Made by a program: the position numbers and the translations under genes. DNA of 64,000 nucleotides, taken from Phenylobacterium sp. RIFCSPHIGHO2_01_FULL_69_31. Lineage in GTDB: Bacteria; Pseudomonadota; Alphaproteobacteria; Caulobacterales; Caulobacteraceae. Below are positions 50,799 to 60,251 of the stretch, one piece after another (position 1 is the stretch's first letter; each line of letters opens with the position of its first letter). The stretch spans positions 23,346-87,345 of the forward strand of contig NZ_MHXN01000034.1 in NCBI RefSeq assembly GCF_001824475.1, given 5' to 3'. The notes beneath the pieces were generated by a model. The model saw only the letters and a program-made list of their open reading frames with translations, had not been told where the DNA came from and did not search any database.

Positions 50799-52859
50799 CT
50801 AGGTCGTCTTGGCGGCGACCCCCGCCACATAGGTGATCAGGCCCCCTGCGTTGATCGGCTTGGTGAGAAAGGCGTCGGCCCCGGCGGCGTCGGCGGCTTC
50901 CTTGTGCTCGTCCATGGCGTTCGCGCTGAGCACGCATATCGGCGTACGCGTCCGGCCGAACTCGCGTTCGATCTCGCGGATCGCCCTTATGGCGGCAAGG
51001 CCGTCCATCACCGGCATCTGCATGTCCATCAGGACAAGATCGAAGGCCTGGCCCGCGAAGACCTCGACCGCCTCGCGGCCGTTCTCCACGGCCACGATCT
51101 CCACCGGCAGTTCCTCGAGGATCAGCTCGACGGTCATGCGGTTGATCAGGTGATCCTCGGCCAGGAGGAGCCTGAGCGGACGCATGGAGCCGTCGATGGC
51201 CGACGACTGGACCACCTCCAGGATCGGCCCGTCCTGGACCACGCGTCGCAGCGGAAGCTCGACCTTGAACGTCGCGCCCCGCCCGGGCGCCGAGGTCGCG
51301 GAGATCGTCCCGCCCATCAGCGTCGCCAGGGATTTCGAGATCGCCAGGCCCAGGCCTGTGCCGCCGTACTGACGCGTGACCGAGCCGTCCGCCTGTTCGA
51401 AGCGCTCGAACAGCGTCTCGGCCGCGTCCGGCGGGAAGCCGATGCCCGTGTCGCGGACGGCGAAGCGCACGCGCTCGCGACCGTCCGGCAGGGGCGCGCC
51501 GGTCACCGAGAGCCGCACCTCTCCCCGGGCGGTGAACTTGACCGCGTTGCTGACCAGATTGGACAGCACCTGGCGGATCCGCAGCTCGTCGCCGATGAAC
51601 CGGTCGCGCGACGCCTCGTCCAGCTCCACGAGCAATTCCACGCCCTTCTCGGCGGCGCTGGCCTGGAATAGCTCGGCGATCTCGCGCACGGCGTTCGCCA
51701 GGTCGAAGCGCTCCTCGCGAATGGAAACGCGCCCGGCATCGAGCTTGGCCAGGTCGAGGATGTCGCTCAGCAGCCGTTCCAGCGCGCGGCCCGACCCCTC
51801 GATCAGGTTGACCATATGCCGCTGCTTTGGCGCCAGGTCGGTGCGGGCCAGGGCGCCGGCGATGCCCAGCACCCCGTTCAACGGCGTCCGGATTTCGTGG
51901 CTCATGTTGGCCAGGAACACCGATTTCGCCAGGTTGGCCTTCTCCGCCTGTTCGCGCGCCGCGATCAGGCGAAGTTCCGTGTCCCGCCGTTCCGACAGGT
52001 CGCGCACGATGGCGGTGAACGCGTCTCCCGTAGCGGTGTCCAACACCGCGAGCGACACTTCGGCCGGGAACTCCTCGCCCGACCGCCGCCGCCCGACGAT
52101 CGGGGCGCGGTCGTGCATGCGTAGGCTCCTGGCGCCGCCGGCAGAGAACGCGGCCACGTGTTGCTCGTGCGCAGACCTGTGCCGTGCGGGCAGCAGCTTC
52201 TCGACCGGCTGCCCCAGCACCTCGCCGGCGGCATAGCCGAAGGTTTCCTCCGCGCCGACGCTGAAGGCGATAATCCGGGCGGTCTGGTCGGTGACCACGA
52301 TGGCTTCCGGCGAGATCGTCAGCATGGCGGCCAGGGTGTTGGCGCTGCGGCGGGCCGCCTCCTCGGCCGCGCGCACGCCGGTCACGTCCTGGACGGCTCC
52401 GAACATCAGCGTCGGGGCGCCGTCGGGCCCGAACTCCACCTCGCCGCGCTCGCGCATGATCCGCTCGCCGCCGTCCGCGAGCGCGACCCGGTAGTCGAGG
52501 TCATAGGCCTCCTCGCCCGCCAGGGCGCTGCGCACGCGCGCCCGCACGCGCTCGCGGTCCTCGGGATGGATGAGGTCCAGCACCTGGTCGAAGGTCGGTC
52601 GGAAGGCGCAAGGGGCCAGGCCGAACAGCCGATAGACCTGGGCGGACCAGAGGAGCCGTTCGCGCGGGACATCCGCTCGCCAGCTCCCGGTGTTGGATAG
52701 GCGCTCCGTGCGGTCGAGATGCTTCAGCAGGGCCGCCGCGTCGCCGGAGGCGGGCGTCCCCTCTGGAGGCCAAAGGTCGACCGGCCGCCGCGATCCGCCG
52801 GACGGCGTGCGCCTCGGAACCTTCAACCGCGCGGCCTCCTGCAAGGTTGGGGATGACAC
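50799..52859 (-). CDS. Hybrid sensor histidine kinase (PAS-PAS-HisKA-HATPase-REC)
   Basis: A 686-aa soluble kinase. PAS 1 spans about 50-165 and PAS 2 about 175-290. HisKA has His321 in FLANMSHEIRTPLNG. The HATPase domain has NLVSNAVKFTARGEV (N-box), VRDTGIGFPP and YGGTGLGLAIS. A C-terminal receiver has the acceptor Asp in FDLVLMDMQMPVMDG and Lys in LTKPI. No membrane helices are present, so it reads a cytosolic signal. The start is a GTG with a weak ribosome-binding site and may be later. The divergent LuxR-type regulator 350 bases away is a possible partner. Confidence 0.9.
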   Translation of the reverse strand: MSSPTLQEAARLKVPRRTPSGGSRRPVDLWPPEGTPASGDAAALLKHLDRTERLSNTGSWRADVPRERLLWSAQVYRLFGLAPCAFRPTFDQVLDLIHPEDRERVRARVRSALAGEEAYDLDYRVALADGGERIMRERGEVEFGPDGAPTLMFGAVQDVTGVRAAEEAARRSANTLAAMLTISPEAIVVTDQTARIIAFSVGAEETFGYAAGEVLGQPVEKLLPARHRSAHEQHVAAFSAGGARSLRMHDRAPIVGRRRSGEEFPAEVSLAVLDTATGDAFTAIVRDLSERRDTELRLIAAREQAEKANLAKSVFLANMSHEIRTPLNGVLGIAGALARTDLAPKQRHMVNLIEGSGRALERLLSDILDLAKLDAGRVSIREERFDLANAVREIAELFQASAAEKGVELLVELDEASRDRFIGDELRIRQVLSNLVSNAVKFTARGEVRLSVTGAPLPDGRERVRFAVRDTGIGFPPDAAETLFERFEQADGSVTRQYGGTGLGLAISKSLATLMGGTISATSAPGRGATFKVELPLRRVVQDGPILEVVQSSAIDGSMRPLRLLLAEDHLINRMTVELILEELPVEIVAVENGREAVEVFAGQAFDLVLMDMQMPVMDGLAAIRAIREIEREFGRTRTPICVLSANAMDEHKEAADAAGADAFLTKPINAGGLITYVAGVAAKTT

Positions 52860-53210
52860 CGGTGACAGGCGGCGAGCCGTTTGCGGGGCGCGCCCCGCGC
52901 GGCGCGGGCCTGCCGCTCTTCATGCCAGCCCATATCGTGCTCCCACACAAGATGAGTATATGACCGCAGTAGCCGGCGATTTTCCAATAACAGTCAACCC
53001 AGCCGATAGTTCTATGAAAGAGGATATAGGCCTATAACTTTAGATATGCCTCGCGCCGTTCGCCTTGGGGGCGAAAATTTCGTCCGTGATTTAACCACAG
53101 GTCGCGGCGTGTCTCTGCTCAAGTGGCGTTCGCCGATTCTGGATTGATTTTGATCTACCCGCTCATTACCCACGTACGCCGTAAGGATATTCTGAGGGGA
53201 GGCGGCGCTG
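52860..53210. other. AT-rich gap between the hybrid kinase and LuxR-type regulator
   Basis: These 351 bases hold no credible gene. From about 52945 to 53190 the base composition is clearly richer in A and T than the rest of the window. It contains the 12-bp palindrome TATAGGCCTATA at 53025-53036 and one TTAACCA half-site near 53093. This is the promoter region for both divergent genes. Confidence 0.6.
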
Positions 53211-53921
53211 GTGCTGGCGGCGGTCAAGAGTGCGGGCCGTCCGCGTCGGGGCGCGGATCCTTGCGACGGCGAGACGTCGCCGCCGCGGGAGGGCGCGACG
53301 CTCGCCGCACTCATCGTCGAAGAGAAGCCGATCTGCCGCCTGGCCATCTGCGGCCTGGTCGCCGACGTCCTGGGCTCGGGCGAGGTCGGCTTCGCCAGCT
53401 CGATGCTGGAGGCTCACCGCTTCGCGCGTCATGGCCGCGCCGGCCTGCTCCTCGTCGACCTGTTCTCGATCGACTTCGACTTCGAGGGCCTGCGACGGCT
53501 CATCGCCCTGAGCCAAGCGCCTGCGATCGCCATCGACGACCGGCCCAACCCGAGTTTCGCAGCCCTGGCGCAGATGGCCGGGACCCGCGGCTATGCCTCG
53601 AAGAACTATGAGCTCGACAAGTTCCGCAGCGTGATCCGGGCGGTGGTGGAAGGTGGCGCCCACTTTCCGTATGAGACCTCCGCCCGGCCGCGACGCTCGG
53701 CGCCGGCCAACCGCCAGCTCGGGCTCTCGCCTCGCCAGCTGGACGTGCTCAAGTGCATCGCGGTCGGAATGAGCAACCAGCAGATCGCGAGTTCGCTGGG
53801 CATCACCCTGGGTACCGTGAAGCTCCACATCCACGCGATCCTGCGGCTCACCGGCACCCGGAACCGCACCGAGGCGGCCCTGATCGCCGGCCGCTTCCTG
53901 GCCCCGACCATCGAGGACTGA
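53211..53921 (+). CDS. LuxR/NarL-type regulator with atypical receiver
   Basis: A 236-aa protein. The N-terminal receiver-like domain keeps an Asp in LLLVDLFSID and a Lys in GYASKNY. The usual acidic pair is Glu-Glu (LIVEEKP), and the switch Thr is missing (AIAIDDR). The C-terminal LuxR helix-turn-helix is canonical: LGLSPRQLDVLKCIAVGMSN then QQIASSLGITLGTVKLHIHA. The GTG has GGGGAGG nine bases upstream. Phosphorylation may be weak or absent. The divergent hybrid kinase is the nearest possible partner. An orphan terminator for the opposite strand lies 24 bases past the stop. Confidence 0.85.
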   Translation: MLAAVKSAGRPRRGADPCDGETSPPREGATLAALIVEEKPICRLAICGLVADVLGSGEVGFASSMLEAHRFARHGRAGLLLVDLFSIDFDFEGLRRLIALSQAPAIAIDDRPNPSFAALAQMAGTRGYASKNYELDKFRSVIRAVVEGGAHFPYETSARPRRSAPANRQLGLSPRQLDVLKCIAVGMSNQQIASSLGITLGTVKLHIHAILRLTGTRNRTEAALIAGRFLAPTIED

Positions 53922-53936
53922 GCCCGCAGACGGGCC

Positions 53937-54021
53937 AAAAAAAAGCCGCGCCATCGCGCGCGGCAGTTCAAATCAGGGAGGAAACGCCCAGGAAGGGCGA
54001 GAGCGTCAGAGACGCCCTATG
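53937..54021 (-). ncRNA. Candidate small RNA with anti-Shine-Dalgarno loop
   Basis: Reading the minus strand, a promoter-like pair TTGCAT (54056-54051) and CTAGCT (54034-54029) is spaced by 16 bases. A first stem GCGTCA/TGACGC follows, then a second stem CGCCC/GGGCG with loop TTCCT. An unpaired TTTCCTCCC comes next, then a terminator GCCGCGC/GCGCGGC with eight Ts. No minus-strand gene lies upstream of this terminator, so it must end a short transcript of about 85 nt. The CCUCC stretch would pair with ribosome-binding sites, as in several alphaproteobacterial small RNAs. Family assignment is open. Confidence 0.65.
53945..53964 (-). terminator. Intrinsic terminator of the candidate small RNA
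   Basis: A 7-bp GC stem, GCCGCGC/GCGCGGC, with a six-base loop. It is followed on the minus strand by TTTTTTTT. It is oriented away from the plus-strand LuxR-type gene, which it cannot serve. Confidence 0.85.
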
Positions 54022-54035
54022 ACGCTGAAGCTAGT

Positions 54036-54047
54036 GTGCGGCGCACA
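54036..54047. promoter_or_regulatory. 12-bp dyad, copy 1, in the small-RNA promoter spacer
   Basis: GTGCGGCGCACA, with dyad arms GTGC and GCAC. It fills the space between the -35-like and -10-like hexamers of the minus-strand small RNA. An identical copy lies 117 bases further on, upstream of typA. Confidence 0.4.
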
Positions 54048-54152
54048 AAAATGCAAGCGCCTCTGAGAATCTTTTGTGTCGCGCGCCTGTGCCGCAGCTG
54101 TTTTCTCAGCGGAAACAGGATATCACGTTACGTAATCAACCTAAGGCGTTAG

Positions 54153-54164
54153 GTGCGGCGCACA
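54153..54164. promoter_or_regulatory. 12-bp dyad, copy 2, upstream of typA
   Basis: Identical GTGCGGCGCACA, 67 bases before the typA start. Directly before it lies another dyad, ACCTAA-GGCG-TTAGGT (54139-54154). Together they look like a regulatory region; the binding protein is unknown. Confidence 0.4.
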
Positions 54165-54230
54165 ACAGGCTGGCGGTCTGCCGCGGCTTCCCCTACAAGC
54201 GCGCGCCTCCTGAAAGAGACTGCCCTCCCT

Positions 54231-56066
<1,836 letters not shown>

Positions 56067-56113
56067 ACAACGCCGCCACCTGCGTGACACGGAAGAGGTC
56101 TAGGAGTTTCGCC

Positions 56114-56782
56114 ATGACCTCCCCCGAACGCCCCTACCCGCCCCGCCACTATCCCACGCCGGCCGCCAAATGCGCGGACCTGGTGGTCCATGTCATGGGC
56201 CTGACCCTGGCGCTGGTGGGCGGGATCGTCCTGCTCACCCTGGCGGTGATGAAGGGTTCGATCAGCCAGGTCGTAGGCGTCTCGATCTATGCGGCGGGCG
56301 TCGTCGCGATGCTGGCGTTTTCCACCGCCTACAACTTCGCCAAGCCCCAGTACCGCCCGATGCTGCGACGCCTGGACCATGCCGGCATCTTCCTGATGAT
56401 CGCCGGGTCCTACACCCCCTTCACCCTCAACCTGCCCGGCGCCTGGGGCGTCTGGATGACGGCGGCGGTGTGGAGCATCGCGGCGCTCGGCGCGCTGGGG
56501 AAGCTGTTCCTGGTCGGCATCGACCGGAAGTTCTGGGTGGTGGTCTATCTGGTGCTGGGCTGGCTGGTGGTCGTGGCCCTGAAGCCGATGATCGACACCC
56601 TGGCCTGGTACGCCATGGCCCTGCTGGTCACCGGCGGCGTGCTCTATTCGACCGGGGTCATCTTCTACGTCAACAAGCGCCTGAAGTTCTCGCGCGCCAT
56701 CTGGCACGGCCATGTGGTGGCCGCCGCGGCCGCCCATTGGTGCGCGGTGCTGTTGGGCGTCGTCCTGGCCTCCCAAAGCTGA
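56114..56782 (+). CDS. Hemolysin III family membrane protein (YqfA/PAQR-like)
   Basis: A 222-aa protein with seven membrane helices. The family's metal-site residues are seen in STAYNFA, RRLDHAGIFLMIAGSYTPFT (Asp and His) and the final FSRAIWHGHVVAAAAAHWCA (two His). Bacterial members of this PAQR-related family affect membrane fluidity; hydrolase activity is suspected, and true hemolysis is doubtful. TAGGAG lies seven bases before the ATG. The next gene starts 5 bases after its stop. Confidence 0.9.
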   Translation: MTSPERPYPPRHYPTPAAKCADLVVHVMGLTLALVGGIVLLTLAVMKGSISQVVGVSIYAAGVVAMLAFSTAYNFAKPQYRPMLRRLDHAGIFLMIAGSYTPFTLNLPGAWGVWMTAAVWSIAALGALGKLFLVGIDRKFWVVVYLVLGWLVVVALKPMIDTLAWYAMALLVTGGVLYSTGVIFYVNKRLKFSRAIWHGHVVAAAAAHWCAVLLGVVLASQS

Positions 56783-56787
56783 GCTTC

Positions 56788-58008
56788 GTGCGCGGGCTGC
56801 TCGCCGGCCTGGTCCTGGCGCTAGCCGCCGACGCGGCGGCGCAGGCCCAGGGCTACGCCCGCGACGGCCGGACCTGCGACGGCTATCCCCGCGCGCCGAT
56901 CGAGACGATGAAGGGGATGTGCGCGGGCCTAGTCCTAGCCCCGCCGCCGGCCGGCCTGCCGCCCTCCAGGCGCACCATCCATCTGCCACGCACGCTGCTG
57001 CCGCTCGCGGGCGGCGACTGGCTGGTGGTAGATCTCGGAACCTGGGACCCCGGGCGCGGCTCGGTCTGGCGCCTGACCCCGAAGCCCTCGGGCCAGCCGG
57101 CCTTGCGGCGCATCCTCTCGAAGCTGGACCTGCCCCACACCCTGGCCGTTGGGCCCGACGGGAAGATCTACCTCAGCGAGATGAGCCGGATCAGCCGGTT
57201 CGACGCCGACGCGGCCGACCCGCAGGCGACGCTGACGCCGGTGGTCACGGGCCTGCCCGACAACCGGCTGCACGAGAACCGGCACCCGCTCTCGGCCTTC
57301 ATCTACGACGCCGACGGGGCCCTGCTGGTCAACGTCGGCGCCCCGTCGGACCAGTGCCCGCCCCGACCGGGCGAGGCCCGCTGCGCCGAGGCCGAGCGGC
57401 ACGCCGCCCTCTGGCGCTTCGCCCCGGACGGCCCCGGCAAGTGGGCGACGGAGCCCACCGTCTTCGCCCGCGGCCTCCGCAACTCCCTGGCCCTCGTCCG
57501 CACACGGGCCGGGGCGGTTCTGCAGGCTGAGAACAGCATCGACGTCTCCGATCCCGCCTGGCCGCCCGAGGAACTGAACGTGATCGAGGCGGGCGCCCAC
57601 TACGGCTGGCCCTACTGCATGGGCGCGGGCCAGCCGGCGCCGGCGTGGAAGGCCCGGAAGGTCTCCTGCGCCCCCTTCCGCAGGCCGGCTCGCCTGATGC
57701 CCGCCCATGGCGCGCCGCTGGACCTGGTCGAGTACCGGGGCGCCATGTTTCCGGAGCTGACCGGCCGGCTGCTGGTCAGCCTGCACGGCTACCGGCCCAC
57801 GGGCTCACGCATCCTGGCCTATGCGCTGGATGAGGCCGGACGGCCGACGGCGGCCGCTCCCATCGACCTGACGCCGGGCTGGCGGGCCGTCAAGGGGCGG
57901 CGGCCAAGCGGCGCGCCGGTGGGGCTGTCTGTGGCCGCGGACGGCGCGATCTGGGTCGCCGACGACCGCAACGGCGCGATCCTGCGGCTGGCCCGCGACC
58001 GGAAATAG
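56788..58008 (+). CDS. Exported sugar-dehydrogenase-like propeller protein (PQQ GDH/SGL type)
   Basis: About 406 aa with a signal peptide (RGLLAGLVLALAADAAAQAQ) after a GTG start. The body is a six-bladed propeller of the soluble glucose/sorbosone dehydrogenase clan. HTLAVGPDGKIYLSEM opens one blade, HENRHPLSAFIYDADGALLV another, and GLRNSLALV with ELNVIEAGAHYGWPYC is typical of this clan. Six Cys in the mature part suggest disulfides. It may oxidise a sugar or aldehyde with PQQ in the periplasm; the usual PQQ ligands cannot be verified by eye. It is probably co-transcribed with the hemolysin III gene. Confidence 0.78.
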   Translation: MRGLLAGLVLALAADAAAQAQGYARDGRTCDGYPRAPIETMKGMCAGLVLAPPPAGLPPSRRTIHLPRTLLPLAGGDWLVVDLGTWDPGRGSVWRLTPKPSGQPALRRILSKLDLPHTLAVGPDGKIYLSEMSRISRFDADAADPQATLTPVVTGLPDNRLHENRHPLSAFIYDADGALLVNVGAPSDQCPPRPGEARCAEAERHAALWRFAPDGPGKWATEPTVFARGLRNSLALVRTRAGAVLQAENSIDVSDPAWPPEELNVIEAGAHYGWPYCMGAGQPAPAWKARKVSCAPFRRPARLMPAHGAPLDLVEYRGAMFPELTGRLLVSLHGYRPTGSRILAYALDEAGRPTAAAPIDLTPGWRAVKGRRPSGAPVGLSVAADGAIWVADDRNGAILRLARDRK

Positions 58009-58485
58009 CTACTCGGCCGCCATCAGGAACGGCGGATCGTCCCGCCACGCCCGCGGGATGAGGGAATTGGGGGCCGGCCGGGCGCGCAGCATCAGGCCGT
58101 TCATCGCCAGCGTCTCGGCCACGACGCACGCGGCGGCACCCAGGGGGAACGGCGGCGCGGCGCCCACGAGGCCGGTCAGGCGCTCGTCCAGGGATCGGTA
58201 GTCCTCGGCCTGGGCGCAGCCGAAGGCGTCGAGGATCAGCACCTCGTCGTCGGTCAGCCGCGGATCGGCCGGGATCGACAGCGTCACCCGCCGCCGGCCC
58301 CGGGCGCCCAGCTGCTGCACGAACGCCTCCAGCATCCGATAGGCCGCCTGGCCGGAGCAGCCACAGGCCGCTTCGAAATGCGCCCGCAGGCTATGACAGG
58401 GCGTCGCCAGCGCCAGCAGCCGGACCGTGCGGATCAGCAGGCGCTCGCCGTGCAGGAGGTCGTCGTGGGGCTTGAGGTCGTGCAT
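58009..58485 (-). CDS. Hypothetical protein with Cys-rich segment
   Basis: A 158-aa soluble protein I do not recognise. The first half is helical with HFEAACGCSGQAAYRMLEAF, a Cys pair that may bind iron or zinc. The second half has LTDDEVLILDAFGCAQAEDY and a hydrophobic ACVVAETLAMNGLML. It begins immediately after (convergent to) the sugar-dehydrogenase-like gene, with no gap. The upstream region (58486-58560) includes an AT-rich TTGCTATTGCGAG tract. Its small Cys-containing layout suggests a conserved DUF rather than noise. Confidence 0.65.
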   Translation of the reverse strand: MHDLKPHDDLLHGERLLIRTVRLLALATPCHSLRAHFEAACGCSGQAAYRMLEAFVQQLGARGRRRVTLSIPADPRLTDDEVLILDAFGCAQAEDYRSLDERLTGLVGAAPPFPLGAAACVVAETLAMNGLMLRARPAPNSLIPRAWRDDPPFLMAAE

Positions 58486-58560
58486 GGAGGGACTCCGGGG
58501 AAGTCCGCATCACGCTATTGCTATTGCGAGTCGTTCGCAACTACAGACTTGCGCAGCCGG

Positions 58561-59013
58561 TCAGTAGGGTCGCTCCATGAACACGTCCGCGCGGGCGTAT
58601 GGAGTCTCCACGGGCGCGAGGTCCTTGAAGCCCATCGCGCGGTAGAGGCCCAGCGCCGGGCCGAGGCTGGAGTTGGTCTCCAGGTAGAGCCGCTTCGCGC
58701 CCATTTCAGCGCCGGCGTCGATGCAGCGCTGCATCAGCAGGCGACCCAGGCCCGAGTCACGCAGGTCCTCCGACACGGTCATCTTCGCCACCTCGTAGCC
58801 GCCGTCGTCCATCTTCAGCAGGGCCACGCAGCCAACGGGCCGGCCGTCCTTGAGGGCCATGAAGATGCGGCCGCCCTTGTCGATGATCTTGCCCTTCGGA
58901 TCGGTCAGGGCCTCCAGGTCCTTGGCCTCCAGCACGAAGTGCTTCGAGATCCAGGCCTCGTTCAGGCGGTGGAAGGCCTCCGCGTGATGGGGTTCGAACT
59001 CGACGATCTCCAT
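58561..59013 (-). CDS. GNAT family N-acetyltransferase
   Basis: A 150-aa acetyltransferase. The acetyl-CoA loop is in KMTVSEDLRDSGLGRLLMQR, a slightly changed QxxGxG/A motif. KRLYLETNSSLGPALGLYRA and MGFKDL complete motif B. The N-terminal part resembles the MarR-fused or small-molecule acetylating GNATs (EFEPHHAEAFHRLNEAWISK). The acceptor is unknown. It is divergent from an aminotransferase gene across 50 bases. Confidence 0.88.
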   Translation of the reverse strand: MEIVEFEPHHAEAFHRLNEAWISKHFVLEAKDLEALTDPKGKIIDKGGRIFMALKDGRPVGCVALLKMDDGGYEVAKMTVSEDLRDSGLGRLLMQRCIDAGAEMGAKRLYLETNSSLGPALGLYRAMGFKDLAPVETPYARADVFMERPY

Positions 59014-59063
59014 GGGGGTCCTCCGGGTGGTCAGGGCGGAATTCTGCAGCCAAAATCCCGCCG

Positions 59064-60251
59064 ATGGCCAACGCGATTTTCTCGAACCTGCCCACCACGA
59101 TCTTCGAGGAGATGTCGGGCCTCGCCCGCGCCCTAGGGGCGGTGAACCTGGGCCAGGGCTTCCCCGACGACCCGGGCCCCGAGGCGGTGCGCGCCAAGGC
59201 GGCCGAGGCCGTGCTGGACGGCTACAACCAGTACCCGCCGATGGCCGGCCTGCCCGAGCTGCGCCAGGCGGTGGCCGGGCACTACGCCCGTTCGCAAGGG
59301 CTGGACCTGGACTGGGCGTCGGAGGTCACCGTCACCTCGGGGGCCACCGAGGCGCTGGCCGCCAGCTTCCTGGCCCTCATCGAGCCGGGCGACGAGGTGG
59401 TGGTCTTCCAGCCGTTCTACGACGCCTACCTCCCGCTCATCCGCCGGGCGGGGGGTGTACCGAAGCTCGTGCGGCTGGAGCCGCCGCACTGGCGGTTCAC
59501 CCGGCCGATGCTGGAAGCGGCGTTCGGACCGCGCACCCGGCTGGTGGTGCTGAACAACCCGATCAACCCCACGGGCGTCGTCCTGCCCGACGAGGACCTG
59601 GCCCTGCTGGCGGAGTTCTGCGTGGCGCACGACGCCTTCGCCGTCTGCGACGAGGTCTGGGAGCAGGTGGTGTTCGGCGAGGCCCGGCACCGGCCGCTGA
59701 TCGCCTATCCCGGCATGCGCGAGCGGACGGTGAAGATCGGCTCGGCCGGCAAGATGTTCGGCCTCACCGGCTGGAAGGTGGGTTTCCTCTGCGCCGCCCC
59801 GGCCCTGACCCACAGCCTGGCCCGCGCGCACCAGTTCCTGACCTTCACCACCCCCCCGAACCTGCAGTCCGCCGTCGCCTGGGGGTTGGACAGCGCGGCC
59901 GACTGGTTCCGCGACATGCCCCGGGGCCTGGAACGGTCCCGCGACCGGCTCGCGGGCGGCCTGGCGCGCGAGGGGTTCGCGGTGCTGCCCAGCCAGGGGA
60001 CCTACTTCCTCAGCATCGACCTGCCGGCCTCCGGAGTCAGCGAAGGCGACCGCGACTTCTGCCTGCGCGCGGTGAAGGAGGCCGGCGTGGCGGCGATCCC
60101 GGTCTCGGCCTTCTACGAGGCCGACCCGGTGGCCACGATCGTGCGCCTGTGCTTCTCCAAGGGCGACGCCACCCTGGACGAGGGCGTGGCGCGGCTGGCC
60201 CGGGCGCGGGATCTGTCGCTCAGAGCGACCCGCGCCATCGCGCCGGCGTGA
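59064..60251 (+). CDS. Class I/II PLP aminotransferase (methionine/kynurenine aminotransferase-like)
   Basis: A 395-aa enzyme. NLGQGFPDDPGPE is the N-terminal mark of the kynurenine/methionine aminotransferase group. NNPINPTGVVLPDEDL holds the conserved Asn, DEVWEQVVF the Asp, and SAGKMFGLTGWKVGF the PLP Lys; RLCFSKGD has the carboxylate-binding Arg. It transaminates Met, Gln or aromatic amino acids with a 2-oxo acid. Its last 32 bases overlap the convergent AraC gene. Confidence 0.9.
   Translation: MANAIFSNLPTTIFEEMSGLARALGAVNLGQGFPDDPGPEAVRAKAAEAVLDGYNQYPPMAGLPELRQAVAGHYARSQGLDLDWASEVTVTSGATEALAASFLALIEPGDEVVVFQPFYDAYLPLIRRAGGVPKLVRLEPPHWRFTRPMLEAAFGPRTRLVVLNNPINPTGVVLPDEDLALLAEFCVAHDAFAVCDEVWEQVVFGEARHRPLIAYPGMRERTVKIGSAGKMFGLTGWKVGFLCAAPALTHSLARAHQFLTFTTPPNLQSAVAWGLDSAADWFRDMPRGLERSRDRLAGGLAREGFAVLPSQGTYFLSIDLPASGVSEGDRDFCLRAVKEAGVAAIPVSAFYEADPVATIVRLCFSKGDATLDEGVARLARARDLSLRATRAIAPA

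Noticed and set aside
56114..56782. True hemolysin function for the hemolysin III protein
   Set aside because: The name is historical; the sequence has the seven-helix, His/Asp metal-site layout of PAQR relatives, so a lytic toxin role is not supported.
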